Assembly: GCA_030280995.1 (NCBI GenBank)
Contig: JASXTE010000007.1
Location: forward strand, 12,959,501 to 13,023,500
DNA from: Hemileia vastatrix
Lineage: Eukaryota > Basidiomycota > Pucciniomycetes > Pucciniales > Zaghouaniaceae
Length of the DNA stretch: 64,000 nt
Direction: 5' to 3'
Part shown: positions 11,453 to 22,784 of the stretch, piece after piece
How positions within the stretch are numbered: position 1 is the first letter of the stretch
Layout of the letters: every line of letters begins with the position of its first letter
The notes under the pieces: model-generated
Seen by the model: only the letters and a program-made list of their open reading frames with translations
Databases searched by the model: none
Told to the model about the DNA's origin: nothing
Program-made: the position numbers and the translations under genes

Positions 11453-11466
11453 GGTTATGGGCCCAG
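11453..11466 (+). other. Copia-4 primer-binding site complementary to the tRNA-iMet anticodon region
   Basis: GGTTATGGGCCCAG abuts the LTR end. Its complement CTGGGCCCATAACC matches nucleotides 26-39 of vertebrate-type initiator tRNA-Met, as I recall that sequence. Drosophila copia is known to prime from a 39-nt 5' half of initiator tRNA-Met, and the match here ends at that same nucleotide. The fungal tRNA itself is not in the window. Confidence 0.78.
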
Positions 11467-11607
11467 TTTCCTTAAGCACCTCCTTCAAGTATATTAACAA
11501 CAAAACCGCTTACTGAAAAATAAAACAGCCTTTCTCTCAGATTTTGGATCACTCTTTTCTTCACATTTCTCACTCTCCAAATCTTCTGCTGTTGAATCAA
11601 CATAATT

Positions 11608-12119
11608 GTGGCCTCCAACCAGGATTCCAGTAGATCAATGATTCCTCCTCTTAATGATGATTCCTATGACACTTGGAAAAGCACCATGCACCTTCACTTT
11701 GAAGTTGTGGATCTTTTTGGCTTGGTTTCTGGAAAAGTTCTTGCTCCGCTTCCTTCTAATGATGGTTCCCCTGAAGATTCTGAAACCAAAGCTGACTTGC
11801 ACAATGGATCAGAAATGACACCAGTCGTAAGTATGAAATTATTACCAGGGATGATGAAGCAAACAAGAAGCTGGTGCACACATGCCCTACTGCCTACTCC
11901 ATGTGGACAGCATTGGCATGCAGGCATGCTAGAAATTAAGTTGGTTCAAGAATCTCTCGTTTCGTATCCATTATTTCTCTCTCTCTTCCTGAAGGAGGAG
12001 ACTACAAAGCTCATGTGGATGCTTTCTAAAGAATTAAATTTCATATAATCCATTCTAAGCTCATTATTTCTCAGGAAGTTCTTATTTATCTCTTCTTTGC
12101 TACTGTTCCTCCTTTCTTC
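11608..12119 (+). pseudogene. Copia-4 gag N-terminal fragment
   Basis: The 5' part of a Copia gag starts at MASNQDSSRSMIPPLNDDSY and has DTWKSTMHLHFEVVDLFGLV, the DUF4219/UBN2-like beginning of Copia capsids. The usual ATG is GTG here (11608). The frame runs to 12048, changes once near HACWHAGMLEIK, and breaks at 12119 where another LTR begins. It gives the N-terminal sequence missing from Copia-1 and Copia-3. Confidence 0.8.
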
Positions 12120-12813
12120 TGTAGAAATTTCTGCATCTAATACCTGACCCATATCTTCTCCAGCTTTTTTCCTTCTTTCTTTTCTCATTCTCCAAGTTCA
12201 TATCATCTTTTTCTGCTCATTTTGAACAAGGAATCACAAAGATACAATCTCAAATGTTGAGGACAACTGTTCTTTCTCACCATGAGTCATATTCTTTGAC
12301 CTGGATCTTGAGGAAGTGCTTTTACACCTGAAATGTCAAACTTTCATAGTGCGGGAACTGCCTCCTCAACTATTTTCCCTTGTTTTTTTTAACTGTTTCT
12401 CATAGTAAGGGAACTGCTTCCTCAACTATTCTTTCCCTTGTTTCTTTATTTTCCCTTGGTTCTCATAGTAAGGGAACTGTCTCCATGACTACTTTCCCTT
12501 TTTTCTGTATTGTAATTGAGTAGTCTCTGTTGACTTTGAGTAATTGTCTGTAGTCTTTGATGGTGGACTTTGTCATATAATCAAGCCTCTACTGGCTGTT
12601 TCTGTTTTCCCCATCCAAATGTATTTCTCTCTATTCTCTTTGTTCACTCCATTGCTTCCCCTTTGGCGGCTTCTGAAAGTCATTTCACTGTGTGGGGAGA
12701 ATAGAGTCTTTTGTTCAGTTTTAGCACATACTTTGTTGTAGTTACTTGTTGTTGTAAGGTGCACAGTTGCTGATTGACCTGTGTTAGCTCTCCCCTGTGA
12801 TAAAACTTCTTCA
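12120..12813 (+). repeat. Copia LTR, plus orientation (694 bp)
   Basis: A complete LTR from TGTAGAAATTTC to CTTCTTCA sits directly against the broken gag of Copia-4. The flanking pentamers TCTTC (12115-12119) and AATAA (12814-12818) do not match, so it is not a clean solo LTR. It is followed within 4 bp by an oppositely oriented LTR fragment. Confidence 0.85.
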
Positions 12814-12816
12814 AAT

Positions 12817-13217
12817 AAAGAGAATAGAGAGAATAAGATTTTGGTGGAGAAAAGGAAACAGAAATCAGATGCTTGATTATATGACAAAGTCCACCATCCA
12901 AAAAAAAGTAAACTACTTGACCTTGATAGAAACTACTCAACTACAATAGAGAAACAATGGAAATTAGTCAAGGAAGCAATTCCCACACTATGACAGTTTG
13001 ACATTTCGAGTGCAAAAGCACGTCTTTGAGATTTAGGTAGAGGAATATGACTCTGGGTGGGAAATAAAAGTTGTCCTCAAAGTTTGAGCTTGTACTTAAG
13101 TGATTCCTCAGTCAAAATGAGCATTTAAAGAAAATATGAACTTGGAAAATGAGGAGAGAAAGAGGGAAAAGAGCTGGAGAAGATATTGGTCAGGTATTAG
13201 ATGCAGAAATTTCTACA
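12817..13217 (-). repeat. Copia LTR fragment, minus orientation (about 400 bp)
   Basis: On the minus strand this is the 5' portion of the Copia LTR, starting TGTAGAAATTTC at 13217 and breaking off near 12817. It abuts the truncated RT of Copia-3 at 13218. With 12120-12813 it forms an inverted LTR pair. Confidence 0.82.
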
Positions 13218-14447
13218 ACACACACTGATCACCCTTAGAAGGAGAGAAGTCGAATTTGCACAAATACTCATTGATGCGTGAATTCCAACAGAAAAGAGCC
13301 TGCTTGATGCCATAAAGAGGATGCAAGAGTTGAAAGACTTTACCCTCATTTCCTGGAGTTAAAGTACCTTCAGGCAGCTCCATGTTAACAGTTTCATTGA
13401 GATTGCTCTTAAGAAAGGCAGCCACCACATCCATTTGATGAAAATCCCAGTCAAAGTGAGCTGCAAGTGAAAGAATAGTTCTGAGAGATGTGATTCGACC
13501 AGTGGGAGCAAAAGTTTCATGAAAATCTATTCCAAGGATTTGTGAATACCCTTTTGCTACACAACAGGCTTTGAATTTTGAAACACCACTATCAGAATTA
13601 GGTTTAACCCTGAAAACCCACCTACAACCAATTACATTGGATTTTTCAGGCCTGGGGACAATTTTCCAGGTTTTACAATGCTGAAGTGCTTGATGTTCAT
13701 GTTTCACAGCCTCTACCCATTCTGCTGAGTATTTGGAATAGATTGCTTGCTTATAAAACTGGGTTTCAGGAATTTCATGAGCCAATAAGGAGCTTCCAAT
13801 GAGATGGCAAAAGCATTTTCTGCAAATAGACCAAGAAGATCAGGAGAATCAGAGTAGGAATCATGTTGATACTGGTCATAATAAATTTGATGCAAATGTT
13901 CAGATGTGGAGGTTTCAGCTGATGAGATATCTGAATCAGGAGAAGAAACTGAGGGTGGAACATAATCAGGATCTGCTGGATAATCTGGTTCAATTGATGA
14001 ATATGATGGATCAGATTGACTGGAAACTTCTTCATCTGGGAAAAGGTTTACATTGGTTGATGGCAATCTTGTTAGATAACCAGGTGAAGGAAAGGGTGTT
14101 TAATTTGACGGTGTGTAGGACATGTGAGGTTCAGAGGGCAAGAAGGAGTAAGCCATTTCAGAGTTGGAATCATCAGAATTTTTCTCTGAAGAAGGAAGAG
14201 GAGTATGAGATCTGGATGATGAAGAGGAAGGATGTTAAATGGGAACACCAGGTGTTAACAAGGATTAGGTATTGCAGGGAGCCTCAGGAACTTGTTTTAG
14301 GAGTGGTGACCATTGAACACACTTGGAACTAGAGGAAATAAAAGTAAAAAAGAATTCATTAAGTGCCACAGATTTGTCAATAACTACTTTCTTGAGTTCC
14401 AAGTCCCAAACATGATAATTTGTTGTTCCTTCCTCATATCCTAACAT
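13218..14447 (-). pseudogene. Copia-3 reverse transcriptase N-terminal part and linker
   Basis: From 14447 it reads the C-terminal integrase/linker segment MLGYEEGTTNYHVWD, then the Ser/Asp-rich linker (14066-13713). The RT start follows with IGCRWVFRVKPN, DFHETFAPTGR, MDVVAAFLKSNL and LHPLYGIKQAL. The protein is cut before the catalytic VDDM box. Frame changes near 13770 and 14100 break it. Confidence 0.85.
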
Positions 14448-15456
14448 GGCACACTTTCTGGAATTGGCTGAAAACTTACCAGGACGCTGAAGTTTGTCAA
14501 GAAAAGCATTACATGCACAACCAAAGACTTTAAGATGTGAAATTCTGGGTTTGGATTTATTCCAGGCTTCAAAGGGACTTGTTTGTTGGAAAGAGCTCTG
14601 GTTGGTAACCTGTTTTCAAGATAAACTGTGATATTCACTGCTTCAGACCAAAGTTTAATTGGAGAATTTGAGTGAAACATCATTGTCTTGGATTTTTCAG
14701 TGGTGATATGGTTTCCTCTCTCAGAAGTTGGGTTTTGTTGAGGAGTGTAAGGAGCCTTCACTTGAAGGGAAATGCCATGTTGTTTAAGAAAGTTGGTAAG
14801 ACCAGCATTGATATATTCACCACCGCCATCACAAACTAACTTTTTGATCTTAAAACCAGTTTTCAACTCAACTGAAGCCTTATATTCTAGAAAATACTTA
14901 AATACATGGGCTTTTGATGAAATAAGGTAAACATGGCAGTATGAAGTGGCCTGACTGGTGAACTTAAGATAATATTGTGAACCATCAAAGGAAGGCGGCT
15001 GAATGTTTCCAGATAAATCTGTGTGTACAACTTCAAGAGGATTTTTGGAAACAGGAAAATGACCAGGAAAGGAAGCATGGGTTTGTTTACCCAAAACACA
15101 CAATTAACAAAAATTCAACAGAGTCAGACAAACTAGAACTAGATACATCAGATGTCAATATATTAGAGTTTTTGGATGTATGGGGAATGAGGATGTCCTA
15201 GTCTGTTGTGCCAAAGAGTTAGAGATTGCATTGAAGATTTGCCAGTGAGGGCTGAGGATGTAGAGAGAGACATGACTTTTGGAATAATAGAAACTTCAAA
15301 CAAAGAATTGGAGATAACTCCTCCCATATAGTTCTTTCCATTGCATGTAATGATGAAGTTTGAGATGGGATTGATGGGAGCAGGAATAAGAAGACAACCA
15401 GTTCTCCACAAAAATTCAAGAGAAATAAGATTCCTGCCAAGATCAGGAAAATACAA
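14441..15456 (-). pseudogene. Copia-3 integrase
   Basis: From 15456 the pre-integrase domain and HHCC head (LWHNRLGHPHSP) are followed, after a frame change near 15115-15165, by the long frame 15103-14441. That frame carries CVLGKQTHASF, the first Asp in VHTDLSG, the second Asp in VCDGGGEYINAG and the Glu in TSERGNHIT, so the catalytic triad is intact. A gap at NFC/ELCV interrupts the head. Confidence 0.88.
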
Positions 15457-15858
15457 GGCATCAGTTAAATAGACTTTTCCTTCAAGACCTCCTGATGCAG
15501 AAACTGTTCCTTGGCCGGTGGCAACAATGGATTTGTCTACTCCAGCAAGTTGAATTCAAAAATTGGTGTGCTGATAGGTGATGAAACTGTCTCTGTTGAT
15601 AAACATATGACAGCTGGCTCCAGAATCAATGATTGGAGGAAGATTGGCGGAGTGAGCAGCCATAAATGCAGAATCATTGTTAATAACAATGGAATTCTGA
15701 TTGTCAGGAGGATGGGAAGTGGCTCCAAAGAGAAAATGTTCATCAGCAGAAAAAACCTAGGCAGAATTGGCCGAAGGTTCAGGTGGTTCTTCTTTTGGAG
15801 TGTCTGTTTCAGGCTTAACAGTGTTGTCCTTTGAAGAAGAGGAAGAAGCAGTGTTGGC
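15457..15858 (-). pseudogene. Copia-3 aspartic protease region
   Basis: The motif IIDSGASCHMF with Asp-Ser-Gly-Ala codons at 15627-15616 marks the protease. The surrounding frame is interrupted by stops, including one near the TLQ/KKN stretch, so no complete protease can be read. Confidence 0.75.
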
Positions 15859-16379
15859 TTAGTTTTTCTTGGTAGGACGTAGTTCAGGGTGTTGAGCAAA
15901 ACAGTAATTGTCATCTTGTCCAACATTTTGGCCATGAACAGAGCATGAGAGTTTGCTGCGTGCCTTTGATTTGGATGATTTTGAAGTTTTGTGGGACACA
16001 TAATGAGCATTGGCAGTTGATATAACATTGTGAAAATCATCAACCGCTTTTTCATCAGAAGCATAATCCAGGAAAGAGGATAAAACATCATCCAGGCGCA
16101 TATTGTCAATTTCTTGCCTATCTCTGGTAAGAAGACCAGGCCAATGTTTGAAGGAAGGAGGGAGAGTAGAAAAGATGAGATAAATAAGGACTTCCCAAGC
16201 AATAATGAGCCCAGAAAAGATCATATGAAATTTGATCCATTTGAAAGTGTCTACATGAGCTTTGTAGTCTCCTCCTTCAGGGAGAGAGAGTGTAACCATG
16301 GATAAGAAATGAGAGATTCTTGATCCAACTTGGTTGCTAGCATGCCTGTGTGCCTATGCTGTCCACATGGTGTAAGCGG
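15859..16379 (-). pseudogene. Copia-3 gag, C-terminal part
   Basis: The frame 16299-15859 reads the gag middle (HVDTFKWIKFH, IFSTLPPSFKHW, RLDDVLSSFLDYASDEK) and the tail CSVHGQNVGQDDNYCFAQHPEL. The N-terminus is lost at the Gypsy-1 junction at 16379/16380. Confidence 0.82.
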
Positions 16380-17468
16380 TGTGGTCTTCCAACATTGGCA
16401 GAGCCCTTTGTTGGTTTATTTGGTGTTGTTTTGGTATGCCTTGAATGGAATTGTTTAATAATTAGGTGTTTTTCTGGAATTATGCAGAAAATATTGGGAC
16501 TACTATGATGTTGATACTAATATTGGATAGCCCCTGGTTTTCTCTATTTTTTATGTCCCGATGACATTTTTCATAGTCTAAGTATTTGGGGGATAATTTC
16601 TCATTATTCATTTTAAAGGATTGTTGTTGAATTTTGTTTTTTGTGTTTTATGGGCTAACCTTAAGTCTTAGGGTTAAGTTCTTAGTAACGTTGGAATGAG
16701 CTAAATTTTTTCTACATTTTATGTCCCAATGTTGATATAGCATAATTATGTGTTTGAAAGTTTTAGTAGTTGTAGTTGATTTTTTTTAGTATTTTGGGTA
16801 TTTTTGGTTGTTTTCTGGCTTCAGGGTGGTCAGGCCGCTTCAGGTGGGCCTCCCGACGTCACACAGACCACCCGCCTCAGTGCTAGAGGGCTGGGAGGTG
16901 TTTCTAGGGAGGTTATATGCAATTTGGCCGTCAGGAACACCAAATTTGTGGGTGTGCATGGGATTTTAGTTAGTAGTCTGTGTGTATATAGTGAAGAAGA
17001 CAGTTTGGGGCAACTTTAATTATCATACAACTATCCAGAGGTGATATCCTTGTTCCTCACTCAGTTTTCACTGTTTTCTGGCCACAATTGGCTGTGTTTG
17101 TTGCAAAGTGAGTTCTATATTTAACTTAACTTAGCAACTGTTTTCTCAGGTGTAGTCTTGCAAGCTTTATCAAGTATTATTTCTGTCTCTGGTGTGGATT
17201 TGCAACCTACATCAAGTATCTTTGCTTTCTCTGGTGTGGACATTGGTCTACATTTCAGTTCTTTGGTTTGGTAGTCTGTCTAGAGACTACTTTCTTGACT
17301 GATCAGGCAGTCAAGGGTATTGGAAAAGGGGCTTTTGGTAAACGGGAACCAATTTACTGTAGCAGGTAAGTCTCACTTATTTTTCTAAAGGGACAGGGGA
17401 TTTTCTCTCTGGTTTTTCTCCAACTCCCTTGGTCAAGGCCTATAGCTATTATTATAGGATTGTCTACA
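16380..17468 (+). repeat. Gypsy-1 5' LTR (1089 bp)
   Basis: It begins TGTGGTC at the exact break of Copia-3 gag and ends TCTACA at 17468, four bases before the PBS. The same layout (TGTGG...CA, four bases, TGG...) is seen in Gypsy-2 and probably Gypsy-3. There is no second copy in the window to confirm the ends. Confidence 0.72.
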
Positions 17469-17472
17469 TTTC

Positions 17473-17489
17473 TGGCACCCAACATGGGG
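17473..17489 (+). other. Gypsy-1 primer-binding site, decayed
   Basis: TGGCACCCAACATGGGG differs from the Gypsy-2 site TGGCGCCCAACGTGGGG at two positions. Both are CG-to-CA changes, as expected from deamination of methylated CpG. The intact form is complementary to the 3' end of tRNA-Lys(CUU). Confidence 0.8.
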
Positions 17490-17562
17490 TACAGATCTGC
17501 TAGTTCTTTGGAATCTCTGTTGTCTTTGATTGGCCCTTTCTGGTTATTTTGTACTGGAAGAA

Positions 17563-19358
17563 TGGTTTTTGGTTCTTCTATTCCTGTGGTGACTGTCAGT
17601 GGGTGGGAGTGTCCTCCTGCTGTGATGGTTAGGGAATGTGTAAGGATTAAAACTTGTGATGGTACCAAGTTTAATGGTGAAGATGTGAAGTGGTTTCTGG
17701 AGAAGTATTAAACTGCTTCTGGTGTGGATGGTGCTTCTTACCTAGACATGGTGAAGCAAATTATCTTCCTCATTGGTGATAGGGCAGTGGAGAAGGAGGT
17801 TGTGGCCATGCCTGTCTACAAGAAGAGGGATTTGAAGCTACTGTGTAGGGAGATGGTAGATAGATGGGGTTTCAGGTTCACTGTGGTGAATCTGAACAAG
17901 GTTGTTGGTGAATGGAAGTCTTTTGGTGGTGTTGGTAACTTGCACAGTTACACAAAGTTTCTGCTACAGTTTGTTCCTGTGGTGGAATACTTGGTGGAAG
18001 TGGAGGAGATGGAACATGAAAATGCTGCCAAAGATGTTTTTTGGTCCGCCCTGGCTAGAGATGTCAGGATGGATGTGTTTAAGGAGCTATCAAGGAAGGA
18101 CTTGATGAAGACTATTTCTAATGGGGAACAGAAGTTTCCTGCCTTGGACAAGTTGAAGGAGGCGGTGGAGGCCCATTTGAAGTTATTGGCTATGGACACC
18201 TATCAAGAGGGGTGTGCCAAGTATTTCAGCAAAGTCAGTGAGGCTTTGGCTGAAGAGGAGAGTAGAGTGAAGAAGGAGGAAAAGAATATGGCTAAGGCTC
18301 CTAAACAGGAGAGGGACCCAGTGGAGGAGCAGTTGGCTGATCTGAAAAAAAAGCTACACATTTTTGTTTAGGAGGCTAAGAAGGCCAATAAGGCTCCTTC
18401 TCAGCCCAGAGATTTGGAAAAGCAGGCTGGTAGGAGTGATCCTTGTGTCTGCTCTTATTGAAGTAGGAGGGGGCACAAGTCCAATGATTGTTGAGCTCTG
18501 AGCAGAGATGTGTCAGAGGGAAAGGTGGAGTTTGATTGCAGGGTAATAAAGTTCCCTGATGCTCAATTTGTGAATCCCAGTGAGGGGCAGGCTCCTGTTG
18601 ATTTGGTCAGGATAAGGGCTGGTCTCAATCATAGGAGACCAAGGTTTGAGAAGATTCCTGATCAGGGGAAGTCTTCTGGTAAGGAAGATGATGATGTCAA
18701 GGAAAAAGGGAAGGAGGTTAATAAAGTCTCTTTTTCTACTTCCTTTGGTCGGTTGGAATTATATTCTTGTGGTGGACAGTCAAGTGGTGAATGCTTAGCT
18801 AGTGTCTATGATGTAGAAGCAGGAAAGGTGGGAAGACCTAAAAGCAGCTCTTGGGCCCAAACAAAGCATAAGGCTTCTAAGGTGAATCCTAAGCTGAGTG
18901 CAGCTAGTGGAAAGTACAGCAAAGAAGAGCTGTACAAGATGCAGAAGGGGATTGCTGATATGGCCCCCCCTAGCTTTGGTGAATTGGACATGAATAGTGA
19001 GCCAATGCCTATGGATGTGGATTCTGACTCTGAGGAGGATGTTCCTTTGGCTTCATTTCCAAGACCTGCTGGATTTAGAGGTTCTGGTGACGGATCTGGT
19101 TTAATTCTTGTTGATGGAAAATCTGTTGGTGGTTCTTGTCCTCTGGAAAATTCTAGGACCAAGTTAGTGAAGCCAAGGGCTCACTTTGAGAGGCCAGAAG
19201 TTTCTGGACAATCCAATGTTATGGACTCTGTTCTGAAAAGGATGAACCAGGGTCAGGTTTCAATCTCTTATGGGAAATTGTATGCTATCAGTCCTGGGTT
19301 AGCTGATAGACAAAAGAAGTTGTTGACCAGAAGAAGGGTGTCTTCTGGGGAGGTATGA
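17563..19358 (+). pseudogene. Gypsy-1 gag with zinc knuckle, broken
   Basis: This is the capsid and nucleocapsid gene. It aligns with Gypsy-2 gag (KFNGEDVKWFLEKY, LDMVKQIIFLIGDRAVEKEV). One frame runs from about 17563 to the protease and is interrupted by TAA 17709-17711, TAG 18369-18371, TGA 18459-18461, a further stop near 18493 and TGA 19356-19358. A CCHC nucleocapsid knuckle can be read at about 18445-18495 as CSY-x-SRRGHKSNDC, with a stop inside it. Downstream is an acidic, Ser-rich spacer (MDVDSDSEEDVP). Confidence 0.82.
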
Positions 19359-19394
19359 TACATATTTGATTCTGCTGAAAATTTTGGTGAGGGG

Positions 19395-19943
19395 TTGGAA
19401 ACTCATTTTTCTACTCCTCTGGGATATGTCAACATCACTCTGAATGGCAGGGAGGCTAGGGCATTGGTTGATTCAGGTTCTCAGATCAATCTGATTTCCT
19501 TGTTTGAGGCTACTCATTTAGGCCTCCCCATAAAAACGGGTATTGGTGGGAATTTGAGAGGTATAGTTGGTCATGTCACTGAGTTGATGGGAACCTCCAA
19601 ATTTGTGAGGTTGGATGTTGGTGGAGCTTCCGGAAAGTTTCATTTTTACATTGCTAAAGGTAATGTAAAAGATGTTTTGGGTGTGCCATTCTTGATGGAT
19701 TTTCAAGCGAGAATTGGTTACCAATTTGACATGGGAATCAGTTTGGAGTTGACCGGTGAAGACAAAAGAAGACTTCACATGAGTTTGTCATCTCCTGGAG
19801 ATGATGGTTGTGAAACCAGGCCTGGTTTGTTTTCCATGTTTCAATTCATGGATTTTTGCAGGAGAGGAAAGGAAGTGGGTGCTGCCTCTAGATTTTTGGA
19901 GTGTGGCTCAGGCTCTAGTGAGAGTCTGTCTTTTTTAGAGTGA
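19395..19943 (+). pseudogene. Gypsy-1 retropepsin-like protease
   Basis: A retroviral-type aspartic protease domain of about 180 residues. The active site is ALVDSGSQINLIS, followed by GNLRGIVGHVTEL and the second-strand motif VKDVLGVPFLMDF. It would process the Gag-Pol polyprotein. It is in the same frame as gag and is the only recognisable protease in the three Gypsy elements. The frame closes with TGA at about 19941 and does not fuse directly to RT. Confidence 0.85.
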
Positions 19944-20800
19944 TAAGGGCTGATTGCCCTAGTGCTACAACCTCTCCCCAAGATGAGGAAATCCCAGGTT
20001 GTAGTAGGTCAGCTCCCTTGGAGATATACCTTGTGGATTTTCAACTTTCTCTTTTTAATGTTTCTCTTCTCTGCAAGTATTCTTCAAGTTTTTTATCAAG
20101 TCTCTGTTCTCTCTCAAGATTTTCAATTAATTTTAATTCAAGCTCAAAAAAGAAGATGGGTTATATATCTTCATTGAAAGATATGCGGAAAATCTGTGGA
20201 GTGGTGAGATTGGGGTGTAAAGTAAGTCCTCCCAATTGTGCAACACTAGGGTTTCTTTTACACCTTTAAAAAACATTACTTTGGCCATGTCTGTGAGCAT
20301 TGGGGAAAACCCTGGTTATTTTTGTAGGAAAGAAGAAAACCCAAGAAAAGAAAATAAAAATTTCAAGATAATTCAAGAAAATCAAGAAAAAAATCTGAAG
20401 ATATTGAAGAAAGAAGTCAAAAATTATTTTGGTGAAGATTTTCAAGTTCTTGTTTTGGGCCTCTCCAGAAAGAGGTTAAACTGCACAAATTTTTGAAGAA
20501 TGAAGATCAGCAAGATCAAGTTTTAGGCCTCCCGCATGAGGATAAACTGCACAATTTTAGAAAATGTGATTCAGAAGAGGAATCAAGATTTGAAGTTTTG
20601 GAAGATTGAAGTGAAGATGAAGATGTGGGATTGCAGAAAAGTTTTGGAGTAGTGAGATTGGGGAGTAAAAGTATGTCCTCCCGATTGTGCACCGCTAAGG
20701 TTTCTTCTACACCTTTCAAAAACATTACCTTGGCCACACATTTGAGCAATGGGGAAACCCTTGGTTTTTGTTCCAGGTCTGGTGGTGAAGACGTCCTGAA
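19944..20800 (+). other. Gypsy-1 PR-RT linker with a tandem duplication and two hairpin motifs
   Basis: The first part is homologous to the start of the Gypsy-2 pol ORF (SPQDE, IPGCSRSAPLEI). A segment of roughly 130 bp starting GTGAGATTGGGGTGTAAAG at about 20200 is repeated, diverged, at about 20645 and ends in ACATTACYTTGGCC. Between the copies lie two stem-loop motifs, at 20460-20484 and 20528-20550. The frame is heavily interrupted. Confidence 0.65.
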
Positions 20801-22500
20801 GATCCCTCAAGTTGACGGTGGAGCTGCAAAGTACAAGAAGGTAGCCCAGAAGATTAGGCCTCTAGGTTTGAATCCTCCATTGAAGAGACCTCCTTTGTCA
20901 AGAGATCCGTACTGTACTTTTGGTGAAGAATCCTCCTGATTTTGAGGAAACTGCTAGGGTGATGATGGAAAGGTTGAAGGTTGTTAATTTTGGTCCTGAT
21001 GATTGGTTGTCTGATGAGGAAAAGAAGTTGTTTTTGCACATTATTGTGCTGATGGAGAAGGCAGTGGCATTTGTTGAAGAGGAAAGGGGTGTGTTGAAAC
21101 ACTCTTATGGGGAACCTTACTTGATTCCTGTGGTTTGTCATGAAACTTGGCAAATCAAACCTATTCCAATTCCTGTTGCTATCAGAGATGATTTTGTAGA
21201 GATTGTTAGGGAAAGAGTCAGGACTGGATTGTATGAACAATCAACTTCTAGTTACTCAAGTCCGGTTTTCTGTGTTAAAAAGAAGAATGGAAAGCTCAGG
21301 GTGGTGCATGATCTTAGAGCCCTGAATAGAGTTACTATCAAGGATGTGGGGATTCTGCCAAGTGCTGAGGACTTTGTAGAAGCCGTTTCTGGAAGGATGT
21401 TTTATGGTTTGGGTGATATTATGGGTGGTTATGATGAAAGGGAACTTCACACTGATTCACTGTCACTCACAACGTTTGAGACTCATCTGGGAAGATTTCA
21501 GCTCACTAGGTTGCCTCAAGGAGCAACTAATTCAGTAGCAGTTTATCAAGCACAAATGGCCTAGATTTTACAGGATGAGGTTCCTACTCATGATGGTATT
21601 TTTATTGATGATTATGGAATCATAGGACCATCCACTGATTATGGAAATTAGGTGCTAAAGGAGAACCCAGGTATAAGGAGATTTGTTTGGGAATATGCAA
21701 TTACTCTAGAGAGAGTATTGTTTAGAATTGATGAGGCTGGTTTAACCATTTCTGGGTCAAAGTTTTGTTGTTGTGTTCTGGCTCTGGAAATTCTTGGTCA
21801 TGTGGTATGTAAAGAAGGGAGGATTATGGCAAAGAAGAAGGTTAATAAAATTCAGTCATGGCCAAGGCCTTAAAATACTACTGAAGTCAGTGGAATTTTG
21901 GGAGTTTGTGTGTATGTCAGGATTTTTATTAAAGATTTTTCTTTGTTGGCTTCACCTTTAAGGAGGCTGACCAGGAAAGATGCAGAGTGGGAATGGACTG
22001 AAGAGTCTTAAGAGGCTTTTCAGAAGTTGAAGAAGGCAGTGGGTGAAGATATTATTTTTCACAAGTTGGATTATGGTAGGGAAGCTGGAAACATTTATCT
22101 GGAAGTGGACTCATGTTATATTGCTGCTGGTGCTGTTTTGTCTCAAGAAGATAAATCTGGGATTGTCAGGCCAGTAAGGCATGAGTCTGTGGTTTTTAAC
22201 AAGGTGGAATCTAGGTATTCTCAGCCAAAGTTGGAATTGTGTGGTGTAGCAAAAATTTTGAGGAAGCTACAAACTGTTGTGTAGGGAAAGCATTTTGATC
22301 TTCAGGTGTATTCTAAATCTCTGGTTCAAATGATCAACACACCTAGTCTTCCAAATTCTCCAATGACTAGGTGGGTAGCATTTATTCAGCATTTTTCTTT
22401 TGACCAAGTGCACAAGCCAGGTAAAAATTTTATGATTCCAGATGGATTATCAAGGAGACCACCCACAGATGAAGATTCTGATTCTGAAGAGTTTGACCAA
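20801..22500 (+). pseudogene. Gypsy-1 reverse transcriptase and RNase H, broken
   Basis: This is a Ty3/Gypsy RT followed by RNase H. The RT motifs are YEQSTSSYSSPVFCVKKKNG, KLRVVHDLRALNRVTIKD, LPQGATNSV and the catalytic IDD near 21600-21611 (read as IFIDDYGI). RNase H is recognised by IYLEVDSCYIAAGAVLSQ, followed by FDQVHKPGKNFMIPDGLSRRP. Stops are at 21562 (TAG where Gypsy-2 has Trp), 21649 (TAG where Gypsy-2 has Gln), near 21871, near 22009 and 22282 (TAG where Gypsy-2 has Trp). Confidence 0.88.
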
Positions 22501-22550
22501 GATGTCCCAGTCGTTAGGGCCAGCACTAAGGGTGCTGAAGATTTTCCTCA

Positions 22551-22645
22551 CCTACCCCATGAGGCTAAACTGGAAGATTGTCATAATCTCCCCCATGAGG
22601 CTAAACTGGATGATTGTTCTCACCTCCCCCAAGAGGTTAAAATGG
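22551..22645 (+). repeat. Three stem-loop motifs inside Gypsy-1 pol
   Basis: Three successive copies of the motif stem, 6-nt loop, stem, TAAACTGG begin at 22551, 22587 and 22623. They encode a repeated LPHEAKLE-like peptide between RNase H and integrase. Gypsy-2 has two copies at the homologous place. Confidence 0.75.
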
Positions 22646-22784
22646 AGGGTTCTGATCTTGATTCTGGTGATCAGGATGTTTTGTTGATGAATATGGGGCT
22701 GTTGTTTGGGATGGCTCAAATTTGGAAAATGGTGTTTTTGTCAGTGAACAGGATTCTAATAAGATTCAGTGAAAGAAAAAGGAT

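Larger units (their letters stand above)
13218..16379 (-). mobile_element. Copia-3: minus-strand internal region truncated at both ends
   Basis: Internal Copia sequence read from gag (16379) through PR, IN and the first half of RT (13218). The RNase H end and both of its own terminal LTRs are missing. The gag end is cut at 16379, exactly where the Gypsy-1 LTR starts with TGTGGTC. The RT end is cut by an LTR fragment just after GDQCV. It is better preserved than Copia-1 and Copia-2, with long open segments. Confidence 0.9.

Noticed and set aside
17460..17562. Coding start MSTFLAPNMGYRSASS for Gypsy-1 gag
   Set aside because: This stretch covers the PBS and leader; comparison with Gypsy-2 places the gag start later, near 17563.
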